A stretch of DNA of 64,000 nt from positions 43,528,501-43,592,500 of the forward strand of contig BRKX01000004.1 in assembly GCA_026008535.1 (NCBI GenBank), in the 5' to 3' direction. The notes under the pieces are model-generated. The model was not told the DNA's origin and did no database searches. It saw only the letters and a list, made by a program, of their open reading frames with translations. A program made the position numbers and the translations under genes. Origin of the DNA: Perilla frutescens. Lineage: Eukaryota; Streptophyta; Magnoliopsida; Lamiales; Lamiaceae. Position 1 is the first letter of the stretch; each line of letters opens with the position of its first letter. Positions 12,801 through 22,564 of this stretch are shown piece by piece.

Positions 12801-14269
12801 TACTCATGGTTGTTCAAAGGTGGAAACACTATCTCTTTGGGAGCAGATTTATAATTAAAACCGATCAGCAGGCCCTTAAGTATTTGTTGGATCAGAAAAT
12901 CATGAATCCACTCCAACAAAAATGGATAACAAAGCTACTGGGAATGGATTATGAAATTCAATATAAAAAGGGTACTGAGAACAGGGCAGCTGATGCCTTA
13001 TCAAGAGTTTGTGGAGAAGAGACTGAAAACATGGCCATTACTACCTTGGTACCAGAATGGATAAAGGAGGTGGTAGGTAGCTATGATGGGGATCCTCAAT
13101 GTACCAAGATTTTAGCTGCTAAAGGTGTAGACTCTGCAACTTATCCAGGATACTCCCTAATTGAAGGTTTACTCAGGTATAAAGGCAGGGTAGTTGTGGG
13201 GAATAATCAAGAGCTCAAATTCAAGATACTAGCCCTTATGCATGGTTTTTCCTACGGGGGACATTCTGGGATAAATGGGACTTATCTAAGACTTAAGAGT
13301 GTTTTTTTCTGGCCTGGAATGAAAACGGAAGTAGAAGAAATGGTGAAGGCCTGTGATATTTGCCAACTCAACAAACCAAATCATGGTGCAACACAAGGTC
13401 TGCTCCAGCCTTTACCAATTCCAGATCAGCCATGGAGTCATATAACTATGGATTTCGTGGAGGGGCTTCCTAAATCTGGAGGAAAAGATGTTATATTGGT
13501 GGTGGTTGACAGGTTAACAAAATTTGGTCATTTTATGGCTTTGGCACACCCCTTTACCTCCCAAGTGGTTGCTAAGCTATTCTTGGATAACATATATAAG
13601 CTACATGGGTTACCAGTAACCATTGTCACTGACAGGGACAAGGTATTCACTAGCCACTTTTGGAGAGAGTTGTTTAAAGCCTTGGGAGTTACTCTGAACC
13701 TCTCATCAGCTTACCACCCACAAACTGATGGGCAGACCGAGAGAGTAAACCAATGTTTAGAAAACTATCTTAGATGCATGACTTCAAGTTATCCTAAGCA
13801 TTGGCTTAAGTGGCTTTCCTTGGCAGAGCACTGGTACAACACCAATCACCATACTGCTCTTAAACTAACCCCATTCCAAGCACTCTACGGGTATCCCCCA
13901 CCTTATCTATCTATGGATCCCTATTTAGATTCTAATTTGGAGGAAGTTAGAGGGGTGGTTCAAGACAGGAAAATCATGCTTCAACATCTAAAGGAAAACC
14001 TATATGCAGCTCAGAACAGAATGAAAGTTTATGCTGACAAACACAGAGTAGAAAAGCATTTTGAGGTGGGAGAGTTCGTATACCTGAAGCTCCAGCCCTA
14101 CAAGCAGAACTCCATTGCCCTTCGCAGAAACTTGAAGCTTTCCTCCAGGTACTATGGTCCCTACAAAATTCTAGAAAAAATTGGGGAAGTGGCTTACAAA
14201 TTGGAACTTCCAGAGGGCTCAAGAGTTCACCCGGTGTTTCATGTTTCCTTATTAAAAAAAAAAGGTTAG
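9896..14269 (+). CDS. Gag-pol polyprotein of the chromovirus (main frame, 1457 aa)
   Basis: This encodes the retrotransposon's structural and replication proteins as one frame. An N-terminal coiled-coil-like gag region (residues 1-330) is followed by a zinc-knuckle-like CxxY...GHRC motif at 361-374; its second cysteine is replaced by Tyr364. The aspartic protease motif is DTG at 444-446. Reverse transcriptase shows the FDDIL core with Asp782/Asp783. RNase H has TDASG around Asp928. Integrase has an HHCC-like region near 1120-1165 and a DDE triad at Asp1186, Asp1246 and Glu1282, with the canonical 35-residue second spacing. The ATG at 9896 lies 16 bases after the primer site. The frame closes early at a ten-A run (14254-14263), before the chromodomain-like tail. 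Confidence 0.93.
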   Translation: MAENTRLKELQEGQKRLDQAWQAECMKRDAAEVRIKEQMTSMAEAQDNMVSKLEHLSNQLASIQIQLLKEAKGKGQSENDSILGSPPQSYKEGGSQSKTPTMVKEGQMVEKQEGPQSGMSSTTREKQWTENHGGQVITPLPKIEFPKFDGYQPRVWILKCNSYFKMVHSIPDEQKIALATMNFEGNAALWYQSYSSKHVNLTWPQFVRIVSARFEDLREANIVVEFNKLRHTGSYADYVEKFEELKECMALFDNRTYSESYFVASFLSGLSEELRAAVRMFNPNTLEQAIELGQNQLITLEALTKKIKGGSRPYNNPSVRFPSQGPAPATPSTPRVNQSSKPPIKYLTSEQMSERIAQGLCYNYDEKYTMGHRCKHRINYMIMTEEEEEFTLLQSTQKCVTDFNSDGDIEEAQVSLHALKGDDGVTTLKFMGTSKGHTLQILIDTGSTLSFIKDSTARTLGCDMADAPPLLIKVANGQRLISSSLAGGFGWDMQGHHLTHSLRLLQHEVCDIILGGDWLKACTPIELDYDKMSVTIKWQGKRIKLWANKPQTECQQISHHTLYKLLHSKKRAKIEEMYLLTVQKPDQEENQGLKNLINEFQDVFSEPNGLPPHRGVAHQINLKPGSEPRHQYPYRSSHNHKDEIEKIVKELLESGVIQHSKSPFASPVILVKKKDGSWRLCVDYRYLNQLTIKHDYPIPVIDELLDELNGSRFFSKIDLRSGYFQILMQPEHRYLTAFRTHNGHYEFLVMPFGLCNAPATFQSLMNQVFKDCLRKYALVFFDDILVYNETWEAHMLHLRRVLQLLREHSLHAKESKCVFGQTSIEYLGHIISQEGVSTDPQKIDSMQQWPTPTNVKQLRGFLGLTGYYRRFIRGYGQISRPLTDLLKKNNFRWNSEADKAFNTLKVAMTTAPVLALPDFSKPFVLETDASGFGIGAVLMQEGRPISFLSKVLCPRNQSLSVYEREFLAVLMVVQRWKHYLFGSRFIIKTDQQALKYLLDQKIMNPLQQKWITKLLGMDYEIQYKKGTENRAADALSRVCGEETENMAITTLVPEWIKEVVGSYDGDPQCTKILAAKGVDSATYPGYSLIEGLLRYKGRVVVGNNQELKFKILALMHGFSYGGHSGINGTYLRLKSVFFWPGMKTEVEEMVKACDICQLNKPNHGATQGLLQPLPIPDQPWSHITMDFVEGLPKSGGKDVILVVVDRLTKFGHFMALAHPFTSQVVAKLFLDNIYKLHGLPVTIVTDRDKVFTSHFWRELFKALGVTLNLSSAYHPQTDGQTERVNQCLENYLRCMTSSYPKHWLKWLSLAEHWYNTNHHTALKLTPFQALYGYPPPYLSMDPYLDSNLEEVRGVVQDRKIMLQHLKENLYAAQNRMKVYADKHRVEKHFEVGEFVYLKLQPYKQNSIALRRNLKLSSRYYGPYKILEKIGEVAYKLELPEGSRVHPVFHVSLLKKKG

Positions 14270-14666
14270 CGATGGCATTGTCCCTCTACCCAAATTACCT
14301 GAAGTAACATCTGATGGAACTTTTGCCCTGGCCCCCGTTGCTATTCTGGATCAACGGACGGTGATGCGCGGACACACTCCATACGAGCAAGCTTTGGTAC
14401 AATGGGAGGGTGAAAATTCAGGCCTTTTCTCCTGGGAAGATTGGAAATATCTTAAGAAGAAGTTTCCTACCCTAGATCCTTGCGGACAAGGATCTCAAAA
14501 TGGGAGGGGAAGTGTTATATGTGCAGATGAAGAAGGAAAATTGAATTACTTGCTAAGCGAATTGGAAGAAGAAATTGCAGAGAATGGTGGTGTTATGGCA
14601 GAAGACGGAGATGAGGATGCCAAGATTCAATTTTTACGACTCAAGGATTTGGGAATCAAGAAGTGA
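14265..14666 (+). pseudogene. Chromodomain-like C-terminus of the polyprotein, out of frame by one base
   Basis: Immediately after the ten-A run the reading frame that continues the polyprotein is displaced by one base. It includes QALVQWEG and SWEDWKYL, the hallmark spacing of the C-terminal chromodomain of chromoviruses, which in this family helps target integration. The frame then crosses the polypurine tract and continues about 150 bases into the 3' LTR before stopping at 14664-14666. Either the element gained an A in the homopolymer or the assembly miscounted it. Confidence 0.75.
14497..14512 (+). other. Polypurine tract
   Basis: The purine run aaatgggaggggaag lies directly before the TGTT of the 3' LTR, as expected for plus-strand priming. 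It is also coding sequence for the displaced C-terminal frame. Confidence 0.85.
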
Positions 14667-15088
14667 TGTCAATTGGAGCTGTGGAGCGGGTTGAAATCTT
14701 TGATGGCTTACGGGTTGAATTTTAGTATTATTAAGTCAGGTTGTTCTTTAGAATATTTGGGGTAAATCTTGTAATGGGCTTTGGCCCAAGTTTTCTATCT
14801 TATTTTATTTGTTTTTCCTAAGGGACCACTAGGGATCCCAAACCTATGGTTTAAATAGCTGGAAATTAATGAGAATAGTAGCAGAAAGTTAACCAACATT
14901 TCCTCCTCCTATTTCTCTATCTCTTCCTTCCTCGTCCATCTTCAATTCCCCCTTTTATTCTTAATATCATGCAGCAAGATTACAACTTTGAGTAGATCCA
15001 GTTATCTTCATTCCAAAAATACAAAAAAATTACAAAAATCGGTAAAACAAAAACCAAGAAACAAAAAGAAATTTCTGAAACCATAACA
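14513..15088 (+). repeat. 3' LTR (576 bp)
   Basis: Same length and, by eye, the same sequence as the 5' LTR except one base near its start. Followed by the right copy of the target duplication gagat. Confidence 0.95.
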
Positions 15089-15093
15089 GAGAT

Positions 15094-15905
15094 TTTTTTG
15101 AAGTTTTGTTGATATTACGCATGTTTTTTTTTTTGCAGCAATAAGGTATATGATACAGATCTATACTCTTTTTATCGATCTAAATATTAAAAATTTTGAA
15201 TCTTTCTTTAGAATGAGTGGAAAAAATTTGAATGTTCTAATTTGGTGCACGAATGAATTTCTTTCAGTACACGGGTATTGAAGTTGATTCGCGTATCTAT
15301 GCATGTTGTAACTAGTGCACGAGTACACGATTAGGCATACTCGTGCAGTCATGTATCAGTGTAATGATCAACTCCTGCACATGTACACGAACGACCTTAA
15401 TCGTGTTTTCGTGTATAGGTTATTTTTAAACTGCCACATTAAACTATAATCGTGTACTCATGTATTAAATCATTATTAAGCTAATGCACGAGAACACGAC
15501 TTGGACTACTCGTATTGTTACACCTGTGTATTGATTATGAGGATGGAGTTGTTCGAAATTATTGTCCATGATTATTCAGCGACGAGGGCATTTGAACATT
15601 GGCAGAGACGGAGGTTAAATCTTGTAGTTTTTGCTCCGGCAACAATAATGACAGAAGATGACAACAATAATGACAGAAGACGACAACAAAAAAAAAATCT
15701 GGCAATTGTGACTTCTGAGACTTTGACGAAGAACAGTTGTGAAAGATATATTTTTTTAGAGCGCGAAATATGGATTTTGAAATCATCGTCCATTATTTTT
15801 TTTGTTAATATATTAGGGTGTTTTTATTTTAGGAAATAATTAATGTTAAAATTATTTATATTATTACTAAGGATATTAATGTATATTCGCATCCTAAAAG
15901 ACTAA
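15094..15905. other. Right part of the outer TIR element with a CACGAG/TACACGA motif array
   Basis: No gene is supported. Between about 15240 and 15520 variants of gtgcacgagtacacga recur about every 60-70 bases (near 15245, 15267, 15315, 15378, 15485). Further right there is a direct repeat acaacaataatgacagaag around 15640-15680. Confidence 0.5.
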
Positions 15906-16275
15906 AAATATTATTTTTTTAAAAAGTGGCTATTTACAATATTTACTAAGTAATAATGACTATTTTTTCGTATTAACACTAATATTTATGTATGTACGTC
16001 AGTATGCGCGTGTGTGTATAACAAAAGCTCAAAATCCAATATTTTATTGAGAAGCTAGCTCTTATGAAGAGCGCGACACATATACATATAGACGAGCATA
16101 ATACACAAAATTAAGGAGAGGTAGGTTGAACTGAAACTAGGTACAAAATAATAAGGAAACATTGGTACCTAGGTAGCAAAGCTTAATATGTATATATATA
16201 ATATAATATAATGGTACGTAGGTGAGAATGATGCATATGCATGTAATTATATATAAAATGAATGATCGATGATGA

Positions 16276-16497
16276 TCAGTTGAGTTGAAGGGTAGCGTCA
16301 TATGCAACTCCAGCCTTCCAATCGGCAGCGATAACACCTGCAAGCTGCGCCCATTTGACGTTGGCATTAGCGTTGTCGACCACTTGAATTCTCAAGCTTA
16401 TCGCCGCCTCCGTCCATGGGTTTTGCATGTCCCACACTGCCCCATATACCCTTCGCATTTCCCTCCATTCTTTGCAATCCTCCTATATATATAATAT

Positions 16498-16535
<38 letters not shown>

Positions 16536-18825
16536 CTCAGATAGTAAATTAATTAAGTAACAGATCTGCATGCATGATGATCATATATATATAGGAATTG
16601 AATGAATTAATTGAATATACATACATACCTGCCAGATTTGAACTGCAGTGATATCGTACATTCCTGACTGGTAGATAGGTAGGATGGCCAAGTAACTGGG
16701 GAAATGGCTGCGCTCGTGGACTTTGATCTTCAGGTTGGTGGTGTAGCGGCAGGGTATCCGACGGTATTCCACGTCCACGACGCCGTAGCCGAACAGCTCA
16801 GCGGCCATGTTAGGCCGAGCCAAATTACCATAGGCGCGCTCGCTCAGTACGAAGTCTGTATAATGCCCCTCCCCGTAATCCGTCACCACTACCTCCGTTC
16901 CTTCCTCGCTGCAGTGTGTTGGGATTTTGCACCTTACCTGATGTAAGAATAATATTTATGGTCCCAACTCTTATATTTTAATTTTCAACTTTTTTCACAA
17001 AATTAAAACAACATTTTATTTCCAATACTAATATTTTTGAGAAGCACTTGTGTGCACCATCACACACATTGATCGGGTTAACGTGTGCATTGACCCGGTC
17101 AACTCCAAAAAAAAAAATGCTTCAAAATTAGTTGATACTGTAACACTAAAAAGTATCACATGTATTCTTACAAAGTATTGACCAAAATAAATAAATAAAA
17201 AAACCCCTCAAAATCAGTATCAACCATAATACTAAAAAGTATCATTTAAAATTCAAAAGGTATTATTTGTATCCTTAGAAAGTATCATCTATTTTATCAT
17301 TTTTCTTTTTTATGGGTTAACCTGCGTTTGACCCGATCAAACGCTTTGACAGTCTAATATAAACTTATATACGCATCTAGTGTATGTAGGTTTTTGCCAT
17401 ATTTTTAGCTGTATATGGTGAATATATATCTTGATCTGGTTTATTTTTTAATTTTCTCAATCATATCTTTACAATCGGAGTGTTATAGAGTAAGAATTAT
17501 TTTAAAATTTAAATAAATAATAAATATCGCCCGGGTGTATATAAAAACCATTTTTTAGTATAAACATTTCAGTGGCCGCCATGTCCGCGCATTTGGATTT
17601 TTTTTTTATAAAAGCAAAACGGAACAAATGGCTGTCGTTTTCAAGCCATTACATTACATATAATCGATATTTGTATATGGTTTAATATAAATAAAGTAAA
17701 TAGAAGCAGGACATTAAATAATATGTATTAATAAATATATGATAATAAATTAATATACCTGATAGCAGGCACCACAACCACTCCCATTCCTGTAAAGCCT
17801 GGAGACTCCACCTACCACACCATTGTTCACTGTCCTCCCATATTCTCCAAATCCACATGCCCCAGCTTCAATATTCAAACAATATCACATTAAACTTAAC
17901 ACAAGCAAATATTTCAATAATTATCATTTTTAATATTTATACATCTGTGTTGTAAAGACGGCACTTATTTATTTGATTAGAAAATCAAAAAAAGGAATAA
18001 TTGACATGTGTGTGTGTGTGTGTATATATAATATAATGAGAATAGTATTCAATATAAGATGAATATTAATTGGTAAGTATGACGACGTGCGTACATATAT
18101 CGAGTGGTACGGTTACTAATCGGATCAATCCCCCTATTACATTTCATGTTACATCTCCTGTTCTATATCATTAATACACGACATGTGTATGTGCACATTC
18201 ATTATGTTAAATGAGTATGAAATTAAATTAATACACATATAATCCATTAATGATAGTAGAACATGAGATGTAATAAGAGATTTGATCAGATTACTAACGT
18301 CGACCACCCCTTATACTCAATAATAAAGTGAACATGATATATATGCATGGAAGTTGAAAGTTAAAAATACAAGATGCATAGTGAAAAATGACGGAATGAT
18401 CTAGACATATATGTTGCAATCGGTATTAATAACATGCATTATTGTCCTCACAAGGTGCAAATTAAATTATAAAGCAAATAATAGATTTATCACACAAAAT
18501 AGGAAAATTCTACCATCCCCTTTGAATATTACCCGAATCAAATTTTTTTTAAAAAGTAACTGACGTGACACAATGTGTGTGGTCTACATGTACGTAGTAG
18601 TAGTACCCATACGGGTACGTATAATATAATTTCTCCACAAAATATTGTAAAAATCATGTACAAGTTTATTAAATACATACTGGGATTTGCAGAGCAATCA
18701 GGGCTTCCATAAAAGGTTGCTCTTGTGCAAACATATGCATCATCAGCCAAACATATGGATGCAGCCACTGCAACAACAACAATTATTTCTGAAAAAATAA
18801 AGTAGTAATAGTTTGATGAACCCAT
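16276..18825 (-). CDS. EXLB: Expansin-like B protein (EXLB), 255 aa, four exons
   Basis: This is a secreted cell-wall protein of the expansin-like B family, whose biochemical activity is not established. Exons on the minus strand are 18681-18825, 17759-17865, 16629-16937 and 16276-16482. All introns are GT-AG, and phases join to one frame ending in TGA. Residues 1-27 form a signal peptide (hydrophobic VVVAVAASICLA). A six-stranded barrel-type domain follows, with TGACGFGEYGR at 49-59 and paired cysteines. The HFD motif of alpha and beta expansins is absent; the corresponding region reads GHYTDFVLS (108-116), as expected for EXLB. The C-terminal CBM63-type domain includes VHERSHFPSYLAILP and AVQIWQEDCKEW. 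I chose the ATG at 18825 because it begins the signal peptide. No lesion is visible. Confidence 0.93.
17035..17400. repeat. MITE-like insertion in EXLB intron 2
   Basis: Within the 821-bp second intron, two outer segments are loosely inverted: ttgatcgggttaacgtg near 17070 and, on the other strand, gtttgatcgggtcaaacg near 17320-17340. Between them three similar blocks contain actaaaaagtatca. Similar sequence recurs at 31640-31850 (gatcgagttaactcagcggg). Termini and target duplication are not clear. Confidence 0.35.
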
Positions 18826-18933
18826 TGCATACAAATAAATTTTGAAGCAAACTATGTATAAAAAGTAAAGACCCTTTCTGATAAATTATTACAGAATTTG
18901 TGTGCATAGATAAAATCCTAGGCAAGAATCCCA

Positions 18934-18941
18934 TATTTATA
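18934..18941 (-). promoter_or_regulatory. Probable TATA box of EXLB
   Basis: TATAAATA on the minus strand lies 109 bases upstream of the start codon. That would place transcription start roughly 75-80 bases before the ATG. A weaker TATACATA lies closer to the ATG. Confidence 0.55.
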
Positions 18942-19502
18942 GCTTAACTCAACCTAAGGAGCAGAAGACACTTGGAGATTCAATTTCATATTTGTTTATC
19001 TAAGTAGTGGAATTGAACAAAAATGTGGCCCCATGATTGCAGAACACTTAATTGATTCACTCATGTATATTTAGTGGATTCAATAATAATGCTTGTACAT
19101 GTAAATTCTGTAATCTAACAATCAAAGAGAAAAAAATCTACATTTTGACGTAAAGAATTGTTTCCATGCCACTTTGTGGGCAATGACCAATCGTAATGCA
19201 CATAAGAATTAATTTCCTACAAATAAAAACATAAAAATTAATTAATTTTACAAATTAAAGTATAAAATATTTGTGAAAAAATGTACACCAACTGTATTTC
19301 AAATTTACAAAATGTAAAGGTACAAAGTAGCCAAACAAAACAAGATTCTTAATTTTCCATCTTTATTTAATTTTAATGTAATGTCATGAATAACGGTGGA
19401 GCATGCATGTTCCAATATTAGGCAGATATACATGCCACTTGTGTTTAGGCCGAGCGCATTGAACAAGTTGCCTTTACTTATATAACAACAATATATAATG
19501 AC
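18942..19502. other. EXLB upstream region
   Basis: AT-rich sequence without an open frame of note, lying upstream of EXLB; it may hold its promoter. I see no specific regulatory motif beyond the TATA box. Confidence 0.4.
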
Positions 19503-19519
19503 AAAATGATTATTGTTTT

Positions 19520-19673
19520 TCGAATCCCACCAACACCACTAGGTGTGAGTCTGTTACACCTAGTTTGCCAAGTGTGGTTTACCTTCCCTGTGTGGTTTGC
19601 AGGCTATTACACAGAGGTGGGGTTTACCCAGTGCGCACCTCGGTAGCGGCTGCGGGTTACCTTCGACAAAAAA
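19520..19673 (+). mobile_element. SINE copy 2, 5'-truncated at the B box
   Basis: This belongs to the same family as 4615-4827. It starts within the B-box region (tcgaatcccaccaacacc) and runs to the cttcgac-plus-A tail. A perfect 17-bp target duplication aaaatgattattgtttt occupies 19503-19519 and 19674-19690. The duplication shows the copy inserted in its truncated form. Confidence 0.9.
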
Positions 19674-19849
19674 AAAATGATTATTGTTTTATAGGGGCGA
19701 GTTATAACGGAGATTGTGCTTGGTTCGAAAATATGCACTATATTTATTTACTATATTTTTATTGTTTATTTTAGTGTATTTAAGTAGCGGATCCATACAT
19801 AAATACTTGTTAAACCTCACTCTACATTATATATATATATATATATATA

Positions 19850-20978
19850 GGGGATGAGTTAGGTGAAAATCAATCCTAGCGTGGGAACTAAGACCACACA
19901 GTTCTAAAAACTCAAAGGCCCACATTTGATTAAAGGGTGGTGATAATTTTGTAATATTTGAAAAAAAATTCGATCGGGGGCATTAACGTAATTTGATAAT
20001 TCTTATAAAACTTATGGAGTATTTGATAATATATCGTCATGCTAATGAAGTATTATCATCATGCTAACAAAGTGATATCGTGATGCTAATTAAAGTTTTC
20101 TAATATTGTTAGCGAAAAAATATATTTTAAAAATAATTATAAACCTAATTTGATTTAATAAATTAAACCATAATTGGATGAAATAAACATTAATTGGATG
20201 TGATAAACCCTAAATGAGTCGGAGCAAATCATATCAATAATATATGTACTACGTTAGCATTATGATTTTGCTTCGTCAACATTATGAATACACTATGTTA
20301 GCGTATGATAATACTATACCAATATACATTATAAACTATAATTGGATGGAATAAACCTTAATAATCAATTAGGAACTAAAAAAAGATAAATTAAATTTAA
20401 AAAGTAATTATTAATCATAATTAGATGAATAAATCATAATTGAAATGGAATAAACCATAATTGAGATGAAATAAAACATATTGAGATTGAATAAACCATA
20501 ACATAGTGAATACATTATGTTATTATATGACAAATGCTTCGTTAGCATACGTTATCATAATATTGACAAAATATTATTATAAATTAACGAAAGCATTTAC
20601 AATATGGGTATACATAAAAAAAAATATCTTTTTTATTTTTTATTCATATTTTTCATCTAAATATGGCTTTCTAACATCTTAAATGAAAGAGCACGAAGAG
20701 AGCTTTAATTTGATATATATATATATATATATATTGCGTCCATTTGATTAAAAACGAGCAAGTTATGGTTATTTAAAGTTAATTTTTTTAAAAAAAATTG
20801 CTTACATCATCAACTTTAAAGGTTTGGACGAAAATAACCATCTTTCTTTATTTTGTCCCCTTATTATTTACAAAATTGTCACCATCTTTTCTATTAAATC
20901 TCAACCATTAGATATTAAATTGGATAGTGGAGATATGGTCTTAATTCTCACACTATGAAAAATATCTTATTTGATCCA
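19850..20978. mobile_element. TIR element D1, inserted in (TA)n
   Basis: The left end ggggatgagttagg...gggaactaagaccaca is inverted relative to the right end (reverse complement ...tgagaattaagaccata). (TA)n tracts sit on both sides. The interior is rich in atgctaac motifs near 20040-20100, 20240-20330 and 20490-20570. No coding capacity. A diverged piece of the same family is at 30945-31216. Confidence 0.65.
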
Positions 20979-20990
20979 ATATATATATAT

Positions 20991-22092
20991 GGAATAGATC
21001 AAATAGGAACTCAATACCTACATGAGAACCTATGAATCAATCATAACCTTAGATTTGATTAGATTTAATTACCACAATTTAGTCAATGTTTTAGTCAAAG
21101 TAAAGTGACAAACTTGTAATATTTGAGAACTTAATGAAGGCGGGGTTATTTTCGCAATTTAGAAATTCTGTTATATTTTTCGAATTTTGGGCTCAATTCC
21201 CGGAATTAAATAGACAATACTTTAAAACTGTTATCTTTTCTGGCATTGTATTGATATGCTAACATCAAGAGATTTTGTTGCTAACATGAGGTAGACTCAT
21301 ATTACTAACTTGACGGGATCATAACGCTAAATTAACATGTATTAAATGCCACACATATAACATTGGACCATATATAAAATAATATTGTGTAACATGTATA
21401 ACACATCATTCATATATACAACATATTACCAATATGTTATAAATATATATATTGTTAATATGTAACTAATAATTTTCTAATATGTTAATAACATGCTACT
21501 AATATGTGAATAATGATTGCTAGCATGACTTAAGTTCTCAAATATTACAAGTTTTTAAAACAATATTAAACATTGATAAAGGTATGATTGTTTAATGAAT
21601 TAACTTAACTATATATATCTCATACTTTAACTACTTTCTGTTCATAAGTCATGTATAAAAATTTTTATATTAGCAACATAAATACAAGATATGCTCTATA
21701 TTGTGATATCATTTTAGCAATATCTAACAGTTATGGGTTGTATATATGTGAAAATTAGTTTTTTTATATTTCTCATCAATTTTTGCTCAAATAAACATAT
21801 GCAGTATAAATCCTAAATGAAAGAGCATGGAAAAATCTTTAATTTGATATATTTTTTGCGTAAATTGGATAAAAAATGAACAAGTTATGATTATTTAAAG
21901 TTTTTAATAATTTTTTAAAAGATGATGACATCACTTTATAAAAAAATATCTTGAGAAATGTCTCTTATATTTCAAATTTCTCATATGTACAAATTTGTCA
22001 CCACTCTTTTATCCTCCATGTCATCAAGATAGTTGAATTTGATTAGTTCCTAGATTCTCATATGGGAATTGGTTCGTATTTGAACCCAATTC
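20991..22092. mobile_element. TIR element D2, directly adjacent to D1
   Basis: The left end ggaatagatcaaatagg with catgagaacctatgaatc is inverted relative to the right end (reverse complement gaattgggttcaaatacg with atatgagaatctagg). It is flanked by (TA)n on both sides, and only a 12-base AT tract separates it from D1. The interior again contains gctaacat motifs (21250-21330, 21430-21530). Non-coding. Confidence 0.65.
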
Positions 22093-22160
22093 TATATATA
22101 TGTATATATATTTTTAGGTGGAGGACCAAAACCGGCCGACAACAAAAAAATATAGAAAAA

Positions 22161-22220
22161 TGGATGGGGTTGGGGGAGGAGGGCAAGGCCCCCTCCTCCT
22201 TGATCCCAATCCCCCATCCC
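22161..22220. other. G/C-tract inverted repeat with quadruplex potential
   Basis: The left arm has G runs (ggatggggttgggggagg, 22163-22180) and the right arm has matching C runs (ccccctcctcc and cccaatcccccatcc, 22190-22219), making an imperfect hairpin. It is an island of high GC in AT-rich DNA just right of D2. Confidence 0.5.
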
Positions 22221-22560
22221 CCAAACTAAAAATAAAAACACTAAATACAATTAACACTAAAATTCAAGAAGATAATAAATAAAAATAGAAATAAATAATT
22301 AGCACTAAAATATGATAAAATAAGTACAATATTATAGTAATTAGGTACGGTGCACATGTTTTCATACCAATCACTAGTGTGCATTTGAATCAAATAATTT
22401 ATTACGAATTTGCATCCATAAGATGGCCACACATAAATTTTTGTTATTATTTGGACATAGTTTAGACTTCTAGACTAACGTGTTATCGGATCATTTCTTA
22501 ATGTGTGGTGTTCTACCTGAATTTTACATGTTAATAGAAGCTTAATTACTCTTTTTACAC
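22221..22560. other. AT-rich intergenic sequence
   Basis: No gene or clear repeat structure seen. Confidence 0.3.
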
Positions 22561-22564
22561 ATTA

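Larger units (their letters stand above)
9290..15088 (+). mobile_element. Full-length chromovirus-type Ty3/gypsy LTR retrotransposon, recent insertion
   Basis: The element has two 576-bp LTRs, a 5-bp target duplication gagat (9285-9289 and 15089-15093), a primer binding site, a polypurine tract and a gag-pol reading frame. By eye the LTRs differ only at the twelfth base (T at 9301, C at 14524), which implies a very young insertion. The domain order gag, protease, reverse transcriptase, RNase H, integrase, then a chromodomain-like tail defines a chromovirus. The compact 5.8-kb size suggests a Reina- or Tekay-like lineage, but I cannot decide. A one-base frameshift separates the chromodomain-like tail from the main frame. 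Confidence 0.95.
6855..15967. mobile_element. Outer TIR DNA element, split by two later insertions
   Basis: The left end 6855-6914 and the reverse complement of 15906-15967 match over about 60 bases, including the shared block aatagccacttttt. Removing the nested TIR element (6984-9036) and the LTR retrotransposon with its target duplication (9290-15093) leaves about 1.25 kb. That remainder has a pyrimidine-rich leader near 9060-9130 and a motif array at about 15240-15520. No transposase is present. Target duplication and superfamily are unresolved. Confidence 0.6.

Noticed and set aside
14361..14666. Separate small gene of 101 aa
   Set aside because: It is the displaced C-terminal part of the retrotransposon polyprotein, shown by its chromodomain-like motifs and continuity with the frame before the A-run.
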